Assembly: GCA_945915475.1 (NCBI GenBank)
Contig: CAMEFI010000020.1
Span: 1-62,037 of the forward strand
DNA length: 62,037 bases
Direction of reading: 5' to 3'
Source of the DNA: an uncultured Clostridium sp.
Lineage (GTDB): Bacteria; Bacillota; Clostridia; Lachnospirales; Lachnospiraceae
Position numbers and translations under genes: made by a program
In this document: positions 42,822-51,470 of the stretch, piece by piece
How positions within the stretch are numbered: position 1 is the first letter of the stretch
Layout: each line of letters starts with the position of its first letter
The notes under the pieces: generated by a model
What the model saw: the letters and a program-made list of their open reading frames with translations, nothing else
Database searches by the model: none
Told to the model about the DNA's origin: nothing

Positions 42822-44153
42822 ATGAGAGAAATGTCAAAAGAAGAAATCAAAAAATTAGATAAAGAGCATGTGTTGCATTCATGGTCTGTTCAGGGTGCAG
42901 TGGACCCAACGGTTGTTACGAAAGCGGAAGGCATTTATTTCTATGATGCAGATGGAAAGAAATATTATGATATGAGTTCCCAGTTAGTGAACTTGAATAT
43001 CGGTTATGGAAACCAGAAGGTAGCAGATGCAATTGCTGAGCAGGCACACAAGCTTCCATTTATCGGACCTGGTTATGCAGTAGATGTGAAATCAGAGTTG
43101 GCAAGAAGAATCATTGAGTTAGCACCAGACAATATGCAGAAAGTATTCTTTACCTTAGGTGGTGCAGACGCCAACGAGAATGCATTAAAGATTGCAAGAT
43201 TATATACAGGAAGAAATAAGGTAATGTCCAGATATCGTTCTTATCATGGTTCTACTATGGGTGCCGGCAACTTAACCGGTGAGCCAAGAAGATTTAACTG
43301 TGAACCGGGTATTCCCGGATATGTTAAATTCTTTGATCCATATGTATATAGAGAGTTGGTTGAGTTTGAGGATGATGCCGCTGCGACCAAGTTCTATATT
43401 GGCAAGTTGAGAGAGCAGATTATTTATGAAGGACCGGAAAGCATTGCGGCGATTGAATGTGAGACCATTACCGGTAGTAATGGATGTATCATTCCTCCGG
43501 ATGGATATTTACAGGGAATCCGGGAGCTGTGTGATGAATTTGGAATTATGATGATCTGTGATGAAGTTATGATGGGCTGGTACAGAACCGGTGAAGTATT
43601 TGCCTGCCAGAACTGGGGTGTCAAACCGGATATTATCACCTTTGCAAAAGGTGTAACCTGTGGATATTCTCCATTAGGTGGTGTGATTGTAGATAAAAAG
43701 ATTGCAGATTATTTTGATGATCATAAATTACTTTGCGGACTTACATACAGTGGTCATCCACTTTCCTGTGCAGCCGGTGTTGCAACTTTGGATGTATATG
43801 AAGAAGAACATATTCTGGATAATGTAAGAGCAATGGGTAAGATCTTAGGTGAGATTGAGGAAGATCTCAAAGAGAAACATGCCTGTGTTGGTGATGTCCG
43901 TTATAAAGGATTGTTCTCAGCAGTTGAGCTTGTGCAAGATAAGGCAACCAAGGAACCACTTGTTGCATACAATGCAGATAAGGAAAATCTTATGGGTAAG
44001 ATTTGTGGTATGTTAAAAGAAAAAGGTTTCTCAACCTATACCCATGAGAATATCATTATCGTAGCACCTCCGCTTATCATCAAGGAAGATGAGTTGAGAA
44101 CTGCTATGACAATGTTAGATGAAGTTCTTACAGAAGTTGATAAGATGATTTAA
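42822..44153 (+). CDS. Class III (omega-amino acid) aminotransferase
   Basis: 443 residues. PLP lysine in FAKGVTCGYSPLGG; PLP phosphate and substrate patterns are MMICDEVMMGWYRTG and LTYSGHPLSCAAG. The start MREMSKEEIKKLDKEHVLHSWSVQG resembles taurine--pyruvate and related omega-aminotransferases. It should convert an amino compound with a terminal amine (taurine, GABA or beta-alanine) to an aldehyde for the upstream dehydrogenase. AAAAGGAG precedes the ATG. A terminator follows, so it ends the two-gene unit. The exact substrate is inferred from neighbours and not read from the sequence. Confidence 0.85.
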   Translation: MREMSKEEIKKLDKEHVLHSWSVQGAVDPTVVTKAEGIYFYDADGKKYYDMSSQLVNLNIGYGNQKVADAIAEQAHKLPFIGPGYAVDVKSELARRIIELAPDNMQKVFFTLGGADANENALKIARLYTGRNKVMSRYRSYHGSTMGAGNLTGEPRRFNCEPGIPGYVKFFDPYVYRELVEFEDDAAATKFYIGKLREQIIYEGPESIAAIECETITGSNGCIIPPDGYLQGIRELCDEFGIMMICDEVMMGWYRTGEVFACQNWGVKPDIITFAKGVTCGYSPLGGVIVDKKIADYFDDHKLLCGLTYSGHPLSCAAGVATLDVYEEEHILDNVRAMGKILGEIEEDLKEKHACVGDVRYKGLFSAVELVQDKATKEPLVAYNADKENLMGKICGMLKEKGFSTYTHENIIIVAPPLIIKEDELRTAMTMLDEVLTEVDKMI

Positions 44154-44182
44154 TTAAATACCCCAACCAATGTGATAACAAA

Positions 44183-44215
44183 GGCGTTACGCAAACAAGC
44201 GTAGCGTCTTTTTTT
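44183..44215 (+). terminator. Terminator after the aminotransferase gene
   Basis: GGCGTTACGC (44183-44192) pairs with GCGTAGCGTC (44199-44208) including two G-U pairs, loop AAACAA, followed by TTTTTTT. It ends the dehydrogenase/aminotransferase unit. Confidence 0.8.
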
Positions 44216-44266
44216 ATCAATAAAGTAACCTTTAGTAGAAGCATGATCCAAAAGGAGGAATTCATT

Positions 44267-45454
44267 ATGAAGAGATTTATGAAGAAAATAGTGGCAGTAG
44301 TGGCTGTCATGGCAATGTGTTTGTCTATGGTTGCATGTAGTGAGGAGGCTGTAACGTCAGAGCCATCCGGTGAAAGCAGTAGCAGTTCGGATAGTGGAGA
44401 CACCATTAAGTTAGGTTTTGTATATCCATTGACAGGTAATGCACCAAACATCGGTGCTGCTTGTAAAAATGGTAGCCAGTTGGCAATTGACGAGATCAAT
44501 GCAGCAGGAGGTATTAATGGTAAGCAGATTGAAGCGGTATTTGAAGATGATGAGAACAAACCGGCAACGGCACCAAATGCGGTAACCAAGCTGATTGAGC
44601 AGGATAAAGTAGATATGGTGCTTGGATCCTATGCAAGTAGCTGTTCTATTGCAATGGCTCCAATCGTAAATGATGCAAAGAAGATTATGATCGCTGTTGG
44701 TTCTACCAATGCAAAAGTTACAGCAGAAGGTGGAGAATACATTTTCCGTGCCTGCTTCATTGACCCATTACAGGGTAAGGTTGCAGCAAAATTCGTTAAA
44801 GATACTTTAAAGGCTGATAAGGTAGCAATGCTTTATGATGTCGGTAAAGATTACTGTGTAGGTATTTCCGGACAGTTCAAGGAAACCTTTGAAGAGATTG
44901 GTGGTGAAATTGCTTACGAAGGCAAGTACAACACCGGTGATAGTGATTTCAAGTCCTACTTGACAGAGATTAAGAATTCCGGAGCAACCGTATTATACCT
45001 TCCGGATGACTATGATGTAGTTGGTCTGATTTCAAAGCAGGTATCAGAGATTGGTCTGGATATTCAGTTGATGAGTAGTGATTCTTGTTCTGATCCTGCA
45101 TTGGTTGAGATCGGTGGCGATGCAGTAGAGGGAATGTATTTTACAGACCATGTATCCATTCAGTCTGATTCTTTGACAGATTTTGTTGCAGATTACAAAG
45201 AGAAATTTGACACCGACCCGGGTTCTTTCTCTGTATTAGGTTATGATGCAGTATACATTGCAAAAGCAGCAATTGAGAAGGCAGGTAGTACCGATGCCGA
45301 TGCAGTAAAAGATGCACTTCATAGCTTAGATGAAAAATGTGGTACAACCAACTACAAGTTTGATGAAAATGGTGACCCTGTTAAGAGTGTCGTTGTGAAT
45401 CAGGTAAAAGATGGATCCTTCGAATTTGTAGAGGAGATTTCGCCAGAGGAATAA
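44267..45454 (+). CDS. Branched-chain amino acid-type ABC transporter substrate-binding lipoprotein
   Basis: 395 residues. The lipobox is MVAC with lipidated Cys24, followed by a Ser-rich linker. The mature fold is of the LivK type: IKLGFVYPLTGNAPNIGAACK, GGINGKQIEAVFEDDENKP, then YASSCSIAMAP. ATG 44267 has AAAGGAGG at a proper distance. It is first of a five-gene set with two permeases and two ATPases. Such proteins bind branched-chain amino acids but also urea, amides and other amino compounds, so the substrate may be the one used by the preceding aminotransferase. Confidence 0.9.
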   Translation: MKRFMKKIVAVVAVMAMCLSMVACSEEAVTSEPSGESSSSSDSGDTIKLGFVYPLTGNAPNIGAACKNGSQLAIDEINAAGGINGKQIEAVFEDDENKPATAPNAVTKLIEQDKVDMVLGSYASSCSIAMAPIVNDAKKIMIAVGSTNAKVTAEGGEYIFRACFIDPLQGKVAAKFVKDTLKADKVAMLYDVGKDYCVGISGQFKETFEEIGGEIAYEGKYNTGDSDFKSYLTEIKNSGATVLYLPDDYDVVGLISKQVSEIGLDIQLMSSDSCSDPALVEIGGDAVEGMYFTDHVSIQSDSLTDFVADYKEKFDTDPGSFSVLGYDAVYIAKAAIEKAGSTDADAVKDALHSLDEKCGTTNYKFDENGDPVKSVVVNQVKDGSFEFVEEISPEE

Positions 45455-45467
45455 GCATAAGAGTATA

Positions 45468-45494
45468 ATCTCCAGGCAGCCGCGCCTGGGAGAT
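45468..45494. repeat. Hairpin downstream of the binding-protein gene
   Basis: ATCTCCAGGC (45468-45477) and GCCTGGGAGAT (45484-45494) form a GC-rich stem with a single bulge and a six-base loop. No T-run follows. It may protect the abundant binding-protein mRNA 3' end, which commonly has a separate RNA level from its permease genes. Confidence 0.55.
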
Positions 45495-45551
45495 GCAATC
45501 GTTGAAATGTACATCTATAGCGTGGCAGCCAACAAGTGATGACTAAAAAAC

Positions 45552-45586
45552 AGATAATTGCGAAACTTAATGTTTCGCAATTATCT
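45552..45586. repeat. Hairpin made of two inverted TTGCGAAAC motifs
   Basis: AGATAATTGCGAAAC (45552-45566), loop TTAAT, GTTTCGCAATTATCT (45572-45586): a perfect 15-bp stem built from two inverted copies of the motif that also ends the MITE-like element at 41056-41259. It could be a solo end pair left by excision, or a regulatory hairpin just before livH. Confidence 0.6.
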
Positions 45587-45620
45587 AATAGTAAGATAGT
45601 AATAGTTAGGAGAGATGGCT

Positions 45621-46505
45621 ATGGATACATTATTACAACAGATTGTAAATGGTATATGCCAAGGTAGTGTGTACGCCCTCATAGCAATCGGATATACAAT
45701 GGTATATGGAATTATCAAACTGATTAACTTTGCACATTGTGATATCTATATGTTTGGTGCTTATGCCGGTTATTTTGCAGTATGTGTATTCCGGTTTGGC
45801 TTTTCCGGAACTCTTATATTTGCGATGGCAGCATGTGCAGTCCTTGGTATGCTGATTGAGAAAATTGCATATAAGCCTTTGAGAAATTCACCAAAGGTAA
45901 CATTGTTTATTACAACGATGGGTGTGGAGTTGTTATTACAGAATTTGATGAAGACAAATCTGTTAGCAGGGCCGAATTCCTTGTCTTTCCCAGAGTTATT
46001 CCCATTGAAGTCCTATAAGGTGGGAGGCATTATAATCAGTAATTATCAGATTATTGCAGTGCTTACGACAATTGTGCTTTGTATTTTATTACAGCTGATG
46101 GTTAAGAAGACCAAAGTTGGTAGAGCCATGAGAGCAACTTCATATGATTCGGATGCAGCAGCACTTATGGGAATCAACACCAATCGGATTATATCCATTA
46201 CCTTCGGTATTGGTTCCGCATTAGCAGGTACTGCCGGTGTGTTAGTTGGTCTTTTGTATCCGAAACTGACTCCTGCAATGGGTGTCATGCCTGGATTGAA
46301 ATCTTTTGTAGCTGCTGTGTTAGGCGGTATCGGAATTATTCCGGGAGCCATGTTTGGTGGCGTAGTGATGGGACTGATTGAGACGCTTTCCAAGGTATAC
46401 ATTAGTTCCGGTTTATCCGATGCAATTTCATTTTCTGTATTAATTTTGATTCTTTTGATTAAGCCGGCCGGCTTGTTTGGCAAGAATGTCAGAGAGAAAG
46501 TGTAG
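45621..46505 (+). CDS. livH: Branched-chain amino acid-type ABC permease (LivH)
   Basis: 294 residues with about eight membrane helices. LivH marks are QGSVYALIAIGYTMVYGIIKLINFAH and the EAA-like SYDSDAAALMGINTNRII. ATG 45621 has AGGAG 8 bases before it; ATG 45615 is too close. It forms the channel with the LivM-like protein encoded 9 bases downstream. Confidence 0.92.
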   Translation: MDTLLQQIVNGICQGSVYALIAIGYTMVYGIIKLINFAHCDIYMFGAYAGYFAVCVFRFGFSGTLIFAMAACAVLGMLIEKIAYKPLRNSPKVTLFITTMGVELLLQNLMKTNLLAGPNSLSFPELFPLKSYKVGGIIISNYQIIAVLTTIVLCILLQLMVKKTKVGRAMRATSYDSDAAALMGINTNRIISITFGIGSALAGTAGVLVGLLYPKLTPAMGVMPGLKSFVAAVLGGIGIIPGAMFGGVVMGLIETLSKVYISSGLSDAISFSVLILILLIKPAGLFGKNVREKV

Positions 46506-46514
46506 GTGGTAGCT

Positions 46515-47555
46515 ATGAAAAAGCAGATGAAAGATTCAACATTTGACAAGAGCATAATAGCGAAGACCTATATAAAATACGCAATTATCATAGGTGTGCT
46601 GTTTGCGATATATGGAATTGCCCTATTCTTGATTCAGAGAGGGATTCTTGACAGTTATACCTTGCGGGTTATTAAGACGGCGGGTATTTTTATGATCGCA
46701 GCGTTTGGTCTTAATTTGATTTTGGGATACACCGGACAGCTTACAATGGGACATGCGGCATTTATGTCCATCGGAGCATATGGTTCCGCTATTATGACAC
46801 AGAAATTTAATGCACCATATGGTGTGTCTTTATTAGTAGGAATTCTTGCAGCAGCAGTTCTTGCAGCAGCAATCGGATATCCGATTCTTCGACTGAAAGG
46901 TGATTACTTGGCAATCTGTACATTGGGATTTGGAGAAATTGTTAAGGTTGTCATTCAGAACATTGACTATGTCGGTGGTGCAAGAGGTATGACGAGTATT
47001 CCGGTTAAGACAAGTTTGATGACCATATTTTTCTGCGTAGCACTTTGTTTTGCCATTATCAAGAACCTGATTCATTCTTCCAAGGGGCGTGCCATTATGT
47101 CTGTCCGGGAAGATGATATTGCAGCAGAGGCGATGGGAATCAATCCAACGAAATACAAAATGATTTCCTTTGTTTTGGGTAGTGCAATGGCAGGTCTTGC
47201 CGGTGGTTTGTATGCACACTTTAATACATTCATTGACCCGGTAACCTTTAATTATGCAAAATCATTTGACTTTATAACGTACGTTGTTTTAGGTGGTATG
47301 GGTAGTGTATCCGGTACTGTGGTGGGTACTTCCATTTTGGTATTCCTTCCGGAGTCTCTTCGCGGATTAAGTGAGGTATTCAAGGAAAATCGTATGTTGA
47401 TTTACGCTATCATGTTAGTAGCGTTGATGATCTTCCGTCCAAATGGAATCCTTGGCACGAAGGAGATTACGGTCAAAGGCATTGTCAACTTCTTTAAGAA
47501 GTTGTTTACAAAGGGCAATCACAAAGGTGACAAGACGGCAAAGGCGGGTGAGTAA
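46515..47555 (+). CDS. livM: Branched-chain amino acid-type ABC permease (LivM)
   Basis: 346 residues with about ten membrane helices. LivM marks are FGLNLILGYTGQLTMGHAAFMSIGAYGSA and the EAA loop SVREDDIAAEAMGINPTKYKM. ATG 46515 follows AGGTGG at 46504-46509. It is the second permease of the importer and is followed one base later by livG. Confidence 0.92.
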   Translation: MKKQMKDSTFDKSIIAKTYIKYAIIIGVLFAIYGIALFLIQRGILDSYTLRVIKTAGIFMIAAFGLNLILGYTGQLTMGHAAFMSIGAYGSAIMTQKFNAPYGVSLLVGILAAAVLAAAIGYPILRLKGDYLAICTLGFGEIVKVVIQNIDYVGGARGMTSIPVKTSLMTIFFCVALCFAIIKNLIHSSKGRAIMSVREDDIAAEAMGINPTKYKMISFVLGSAMAGLAGGLYAHFNTFIDPVTFNYAKSFDFITYVVLGGMGSVSGTVVGTSILVFLPESLRGLSEVFKENRMLIYAIMLVALMIFRPNGILGTKEITVKGIVNFFKKLFTKGNHKGDKTAKAGE

Positions 47556-47556
47556 T

Positions 47557-48324
47557 ATGGGACAGTTATTAAATGTTAAGAATCTGACTATCAAATTTGG
47601 TGGCCTGACTGCCGTAAATTCCGTAAATATGGAAATCGGTGATAATAATCTGGTTGGTCTGATCGGACCAAATGGTGCCGGTAAGACAACCGTATTTAAT
47701 ATGTTAACCGGAGTATATAAGCCAACCAGTGGTAAAATCGAATTTGACGGAGAGCGTATTGATGGTATTAAGCCATATCATATCACATCCAAACGAATTG
47801 CAAGAACATTTCAAAATATCCGGTTATTTAAGGATTTGACGGTATTGCAAAATGTTATGGTAAGCTTCGATTTCCAGTCAAAGACCACCTTGCTTGGCAG
47901 CATTCTTCATACTCCTCATCAGATGAAGGAAGAGGCAGAAATGAAGGAAGAAGCCATGAAATATCTGAAGATCATGAAGTTAGATGATAAGGCAGATGAA
48001 TTGGCAAAGAATCTTCCTTATGGAGAGCAGAGAAGATTGGAGATTGCCAGAGCCTTAGCAGCAAAGCCGAAGCTGTTACTGTTAGACGAGCCGGCAGCGG
48101 GAATGAATCCTCAGGAAACAGCAGAACTTACAGAGATGATTCGTTGGATCAAGGAGGAGTTCAAGATATCCGTGTTGTTGATTGAGCATGATATGAAGCT
48201 TGTCATGAACGTGTGCGAATATATTTATGTACTGTCATTTGGCGAGATTATTGCAAGTGGAGTGCCGGAAGAGATTCAGAAGAATCCAAAAGTTATTGAG
48301 GCTTACTTAGGAAAGGGGGCATGA
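47557..48324 (+). CDS. livG: Branched-chain amino acid-type ABC ATPase (LivG)
   Basis: 255 residues. Walker A GPNGAGKT near residue 38, Q-loop RTFQNIRLF, signature YGEQRRLEIARAL (degenerate first positions, as usual in LivG), Walker B LLLLDEPAAGMN and switch His LIEHDM. ATG 47557 follows GGCGGGTGAG; a longer frame from 47443 overlaps livM and is rejected. It energises the LivHM permease with LivF. Confidence 0.93.
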   Translation: MGQLLNVKNLTIKFGGLTAVNSVNMEIGDNNLVGLIGPNGAGKTTVFNMLTGVYKPTSGKIEFDGERIDGIKPYHITSKRIARTFQNIRLFKDLTVLQNVMVSFDFQSKTTLLGSILHTPHQMKEEAEMKEEAMKYLKIMKLDDKADELAKNLPYGEQRRLEIARALAAKPKLLLLDEPAAGMNPQETAELTEMIRWIKEEFKISVLLIEHDMKLVMNVCEYIYVLSFGEIIASGVPEEIQKNPKVIEAYLGKGA

Positions 48325-48326
48325 TT

Positions 48327-49031
48327 ATGCTGAAAATCGATAATATTGATTTGTTTTATGGAGCAATACATGCCCTGCATGGAATCAGTTTAGAGGTAAA
48401 TGATGGTGAGATTGTAACGTTGATTGGTGCAAATGGTGCAGGAAAGACATCCACACTGCGCGCCATTAGCGGGCTCAATCACATCAAAAGTGGAACAATC
48501 ACATATAATGATACGGTAATCAGTAAGTTGCCACCCCATAAGATTGTAGGCGCAGGAATCAGTCAGGTCCCGGAAGGTCGTCGGGTGTTTGGTGACCAGA
48601 CCTGCGAGGAGAATCTGCTGCTTGGTGCGTATCTCCGTAAGGATAAGGCCGCTATCAAGACAACAATGGAAAAAGTATTCAAATATTTTCCGCGGATTCA
48701 GGAAAGAAGAAATCAGCTTGCCGGAACATTATCCGGTGGCGAACAGCAGATGTTGGCAATTGGCAGAGCGTTGATGGCGGAGCCGAAATTATTGTTGTTA
48801 GATGAGCCTTCTATGGGACTTGCGCCAATTGTTGTGCAGGAGATTTTCGAGATTATCAAGACGATTCGTGATGAAGGAACAACCATCTTGTTAGTAGAAC
48901 AGAATGCGAATGCTGCGTTGCAGATTGCAGATAGAGGATATGTTGTGGAGACCGGAAGCATTGTACTTTCCGGAAAAGCGGATGATCTGTTGCATGATGA
49001 TGCGGTAAGGAAAGCGTATCTCGGAGACTAG
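48327..49031 (+). CDS. livF: Branched-chain amino acid-type ABC ATPase (LivF)
   Basis: 234 residues. Walker A GANGAGKTS, Q-loop region GISQVPEGRRVF, signature LSGGEQQMLAIGRAL, Walker B LLLLDEPSMGL and LLVEQN at the switch position mark LivF. ATG 48327 has AAAGGGGG 7 bases before it; ATG 48321 overlaps the livG stop and is too close to the ribosome site. Confidence 0.93.
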   Translation: MLKIDNIDLFYGAIHALHGISLEVNDGEIVTLIGANGAGKTSTLRAISGLNHIKSGTITYNDTVISKLPPHKIVGAGISQVPEGRRVFGDQTCEENLLLGAYLRKDKAAIKTTMEKVFKYFPRIQERRNQLAGTLSGGEQQMLAIGRALMAEPKLLLLDEPSMGLAPIVVQEIFEIIKTIRDEGTTILLVEQNANAALQIADRGYVVETGSIVLSGKADDLLHDDAVRKAYLGD

Positions 49032-49043
49032 GAGGAATCAGAT

Positions 49044-49670
49044 ATGGATAATTTTGTTATTACAATTGCAAGAGGTTTTGGTAGTGGCGGTAAATCCATT
49101 GCGTTAGAGTTATCGAAACGTATGGGTATCCCGTGTTACGAGAATGAGATTCTTGACATGGCATCGGATGCCAGTGGGATTAACAAGGCGTTGTTCCATG
49201 AGACAGATGAGCGCCTTCGTGGTAATTTGTTTGCTAAGATGTTAAAGGGAATTCCCACTAAGACCGTTCTTGCACCAAGTGAGAAGGACTTTGTATCGGA
49301 TATCAACCTGTTTAATTTGCAGGCACAGATTATCCGTTCGTTAGCACTGAGCCAGTCCTGTATTATTGTCGGAAAATGTGCAGACCATGTGTTAGAGTAT
49401 TTTGAGAATGTGTACCGAATCTATATCGATGCACCGAGAGATGCCTGTGTGAAATCCATTGTAGATAAAATGTGTGTTTCGGAACAGGAAGCAAACCGCC
49501 TGATTTCCAAGACAGACAAATACCGTGCGGATTATTACAAGTACTACACCGGTAAAGAATGGACAAATCCAACGAACTATGATCTGTTCATTAACAGTGA
49601 TAAGGTTGGAAGGGAAAATTGTGCGGAACTCATTGAATTGTATGTGAAGTTCCGGATGAATCAGTTGTAG
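49044..49670 (+). CDS. Cytidylate kinase-like family protein
   Basis: 208 residues of the cytidylate-kinase-like P-loop family: ITIARGFGSGGKSIALELSKRMG (loop GSGGKS), then CIIVGKCADHVL and YRIYIDAPRDACVKSI. True cytidylate kinases phosphorylate CMP; this shorter relative in Clostridia often sits beside transport or signal operons and its substrate is unproven. It lies 12 bases after livF in the same orientation and probably belongs to that operon. RBS GGAGGAATC precedes the ATG. Confidence 0.85.
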   Translation: MDNFVITIARGFGSGGKSIALELSKRMGIPCYENEILDMASDASGINKALFHETDERLRGNLFAKMLKGIPTKTVLAPSEKDFVSDINLFNLQAQIIRSLALSQSCIIVGKCADHVLEYFENVYRIYIDAPRDACVKSIVDKMCVSEQEANRLISKTDKYRADYYKYYTGKEWTNPTNYDLFINSDKVGRENCAELIELYVKFRMNQL

Positions 49671-49760
49671 ACTGCATTCGTGTCCATAGATCAGTTAAGG
49701 GCACAGTCATTTCATGAGGAATAGTAGGGATGTCTTGTGCGAAATAAAAATGTGTGTGAT

Positions 49761-49798
49761 AAACACCACCTTATGACGATTGTCATAAGGTGGTGTTT
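49761..49798. terminator. Bidirectional terminator with 17-bp perfect stem
   Basis: AAACACCACCTTATGAC (49761-49777), loop GATT, and the exact inverse to 49798. It ends both the Liv operon and the convergent DUF6774-like gene, whose stop codon lies inside the stem. Confidence 0.8.
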
Positions 49799-49968
49799 TC
49801 TTCGTTCGTTTCTTTCGGACAGTTTTCCTGACGGACTACAATGTTTGCCAGCATATCACTTAAGACCACCAGGTCAGCGGCAAGGATAGACAAGTCATCG
49901 GTATCAAGACATTTCGAAAGCTGACAGGCAATGGTGGATAAAAAATAGAGATTAGTACAAGCATTCAT
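49783..49968 (-). CDS. DUF6774-like small protein
   Basis: 61 residues (MNACTNLYFLSTIACQLSKCLDTD-type start, then LSILAADLVVLSDMLANI). The pattern of a short start, hydrophobic helix and cysteines fits DUF6774, a small family widespread in Clostridia that I recall from memory. No role is known. The stop codon (TGA at 49785-49783) is inside the terminator stem. No ribosome site is visible before the ATG, so expression may be weak or start leaderless. Confidence 0.6.
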   Translation of the reverse strand: MNACTNLYFLSTIACQLSKCLDTDDLSILAADLVVLSDMLANIVVRQENCPKETNEENTTL

Positions 49969-50044
49969 AGGGTTTACAATAAAATCTTGTTATAATATTG
50001 TATGTAGGATGTAGGAAAAGTGGGACGGAATATAAGTATTTTTC

Positions 50045-50073
50045 TTGCATTTATCGTATGGGAATGCTACTAT
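50045..50073 (+). promoter_or_regulatory. Promoter of the Rpn-like gene
   Basis: TTGCAT (50045-50050), a 17-bp spacer and TACTAT (50068-50073), about 200 bases before the Rpn-like ATG. The rest of the 306-base gap 49969-50274 shows no other gene. Confidence 0.55.
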
Positions 50074-50274
50074 AGGTTCAGAGCATTATTTTCATATTGG
50101 GTATGGCCTTGATGCTGCATACTTTTCGTTTCATTTATAGTTTATTTCATTTATCTCGAAAATTCATGCTTTATTATCACATTATTTATTATTCATATGG
50201 CAGGGATTTTCGAAATTGGACTAGAGATGTTTCATCATATTTTCGGTTCCTGTCACAGCAAAGGAGGAACAAAT

Positions 50275-51192
50275 ATGATAGGAAACAGAGAGTACAAGAG
50301 TGATGTGTTTAGTATGCTGATGGAGGATCCGGACAATGCATTGTGTCTGTATAATGCGATGAATCATTCGGATTATACGGATCCGGCAATGGTGGAGATG
50401 TGTACATTAGACAGGGGGATTTCCCTTACGGTGCACAATGATGCTTCTTTTGTGTTGGATATGAATCTGAGTATATATGAGCATCAGTCAACCGTATGTC
50501 CCAATATGCCGGTGCGTAGTCTGATTTACTTCACGATTATATTAGAGGGTATGTTGAAGAATAAGAATCTGTATGGCAGGAAGTTAGTTAAGATTCCCAC
50601 ACCAAGATTTGCAGTTTTTTATAATGGAGAGGAAGAGCAGCCGGAACAATACGAGCTGCGGCTGTCGGATTCCTTTGAACATCCCATGGAGCATCCGGAG
50701 ATTGAACTTATATGTACGGTTTATAACATTAATTATGGGAAGAATCAGGAATTGTTGGGAAAATGCCCGTTTTTGAAGGAATATATGATCTTTGTGGATT
50801 ATGTACGGGAGAATCATCGAATGAATGGATATGACAATTTAGAACATTCGATTGAGACAGCAATCGATCGGTGCATCGAAGAGGACGTGTTGCGAGATTT
50901 CTTGATGGAACATCGTTCGGAGGTGGTAAAAGTGGTTAAGTTAGATTATACGTTTGACAGACAACTGATGCTGGAACGGGAGGACAGCCGGGAGGAAGGA
51001 AGAGCTGAAGGAAGAGCTGAAGGAAGAGCTGAAGGGAGAGCCGAAGGGAGAGCCGAAGGACACTCGGAAGGTAGCGAAGAGATGGCGGAGTTGGCAGTCA
51101 GGCTTGTCAAGGCCGGCAGAGCGGATGAGATTGAACGATGTAAAGATGCCGCCTACCGGAATTTGTTGCTGGAGGAGTTTGGTCTAAAATAG
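50275..51192 (+). CDS. Rpn family recombination-promoting nuclease-like protein (PDDEXK)
   Basis: 305 residues. The PDDEXK-like core is near residues 45-100: SFVLDMNLSIYEHQSTVCPNMPVR, with Asp and the EHQ motif of YhgA/Rpn-type transposase-31 proteins. The tail is helical and holds an in-frame run of EGRA repeats (about 240-262), encoded by five 12-bp units at 50995-51054. Rpn proteins cleave DNA and stimulate RecA-independent recombination. ATG 50275 has AAAGGAGG upstream; a longer frame from 50197 is rejected. The repeat number could change by slippage and vary tail length. Confidence 0.8.
   Translation: MIGNREYKSDVFSMLMEDPDNALCLYNAMNHSDYTDPAMVEMCTLDRGISLTVHNDASFVLDMNLSIYEHQSTVCPNMPVRSLIYFTIILEGMLKNKNLYGRKLVKIPTPRFAVFYNGEEEQPEQYELRLSDSFEHPMEHPEIELICTVYNINYGKNQELLGKCPFLKEYMIFVDYVRENHRMNGYDNLEHSIETAIDRCIEEDVLRDFLMEHRSEVVKVVKLDYTFDRQLMLEREDSREEGRAEGRAEGRAEGRAEGRAEGHSEGSEEMAELAVRLVKAGRADEIERCKDAAYRNLLLEEFGLK
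50995..51054 (+). repeat. Five 12-bp tandem repeats in the Rpn-like gene
   Basis: Three identical units GAAGGAAGAGCT are followed by two GAAGGGAGAGCC units. They encode EGRA repeats in frame. The unit length keeps the frame if copies are lost or gained. Confidence 0.85.
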
Positions 51193-51247
51193 AGTATCAT
51201 CTTGTCTTTGACATTCGCATCATAGAATAATCATAGTCACATAAGCA

Positions 51248-51283
51248 ATCCCTCTGAACAGATTCTATTCTGTGCGGAGGGAT
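51248..51283 (+). terminator. Imperfect hairpin after the Rpn-like gene
   Basis: ATCCCTCTGAACAGA (from 51248) pairs with TCTGTGCGGAGGGAT (ending 51283) with one mismatch and one G-U, loop TTCTAT. Only a weak T-rich stretch follows, so it is a weak terminator candidate. Confidence 0.5.
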
Positions 51284-51364
51284 AAATTATTCTAATCCGG
51301 TATAGGATGGAAGGATACAATGAAGTAAAAAAATTTAAAAGTTTTTAAAAATATCGTGAAAAAT

Positions 51365-51393
51365 TTGCCTTTATGGGAAAAATCTAATATAAT
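51365..51393 (+). promoter_or_regulatory. Promoter of the SbcD/SbcC-like pair
   Basis: TTGCCT (51365-51370), a 17-bp spacer and a perfect TATAAT (51388-51393), about 80 bases before the ATG at 51471. Confidence 0.7.
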
Positions 51394-51470
51394 AGATAAG
51401 ATACTAGGGTCAGAATACCCTTTTGGCCGATAACAGGATAGATGCCAGACGGAAAAAGGAAGGTGCGAAG

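Noticed and set aside
50097-50303. A 68-residue plus-strand frame before the Rpn-like gene
   Set aside because: It has no ribosome site and runs into the true start region of the Rpn-like gene in another frame.
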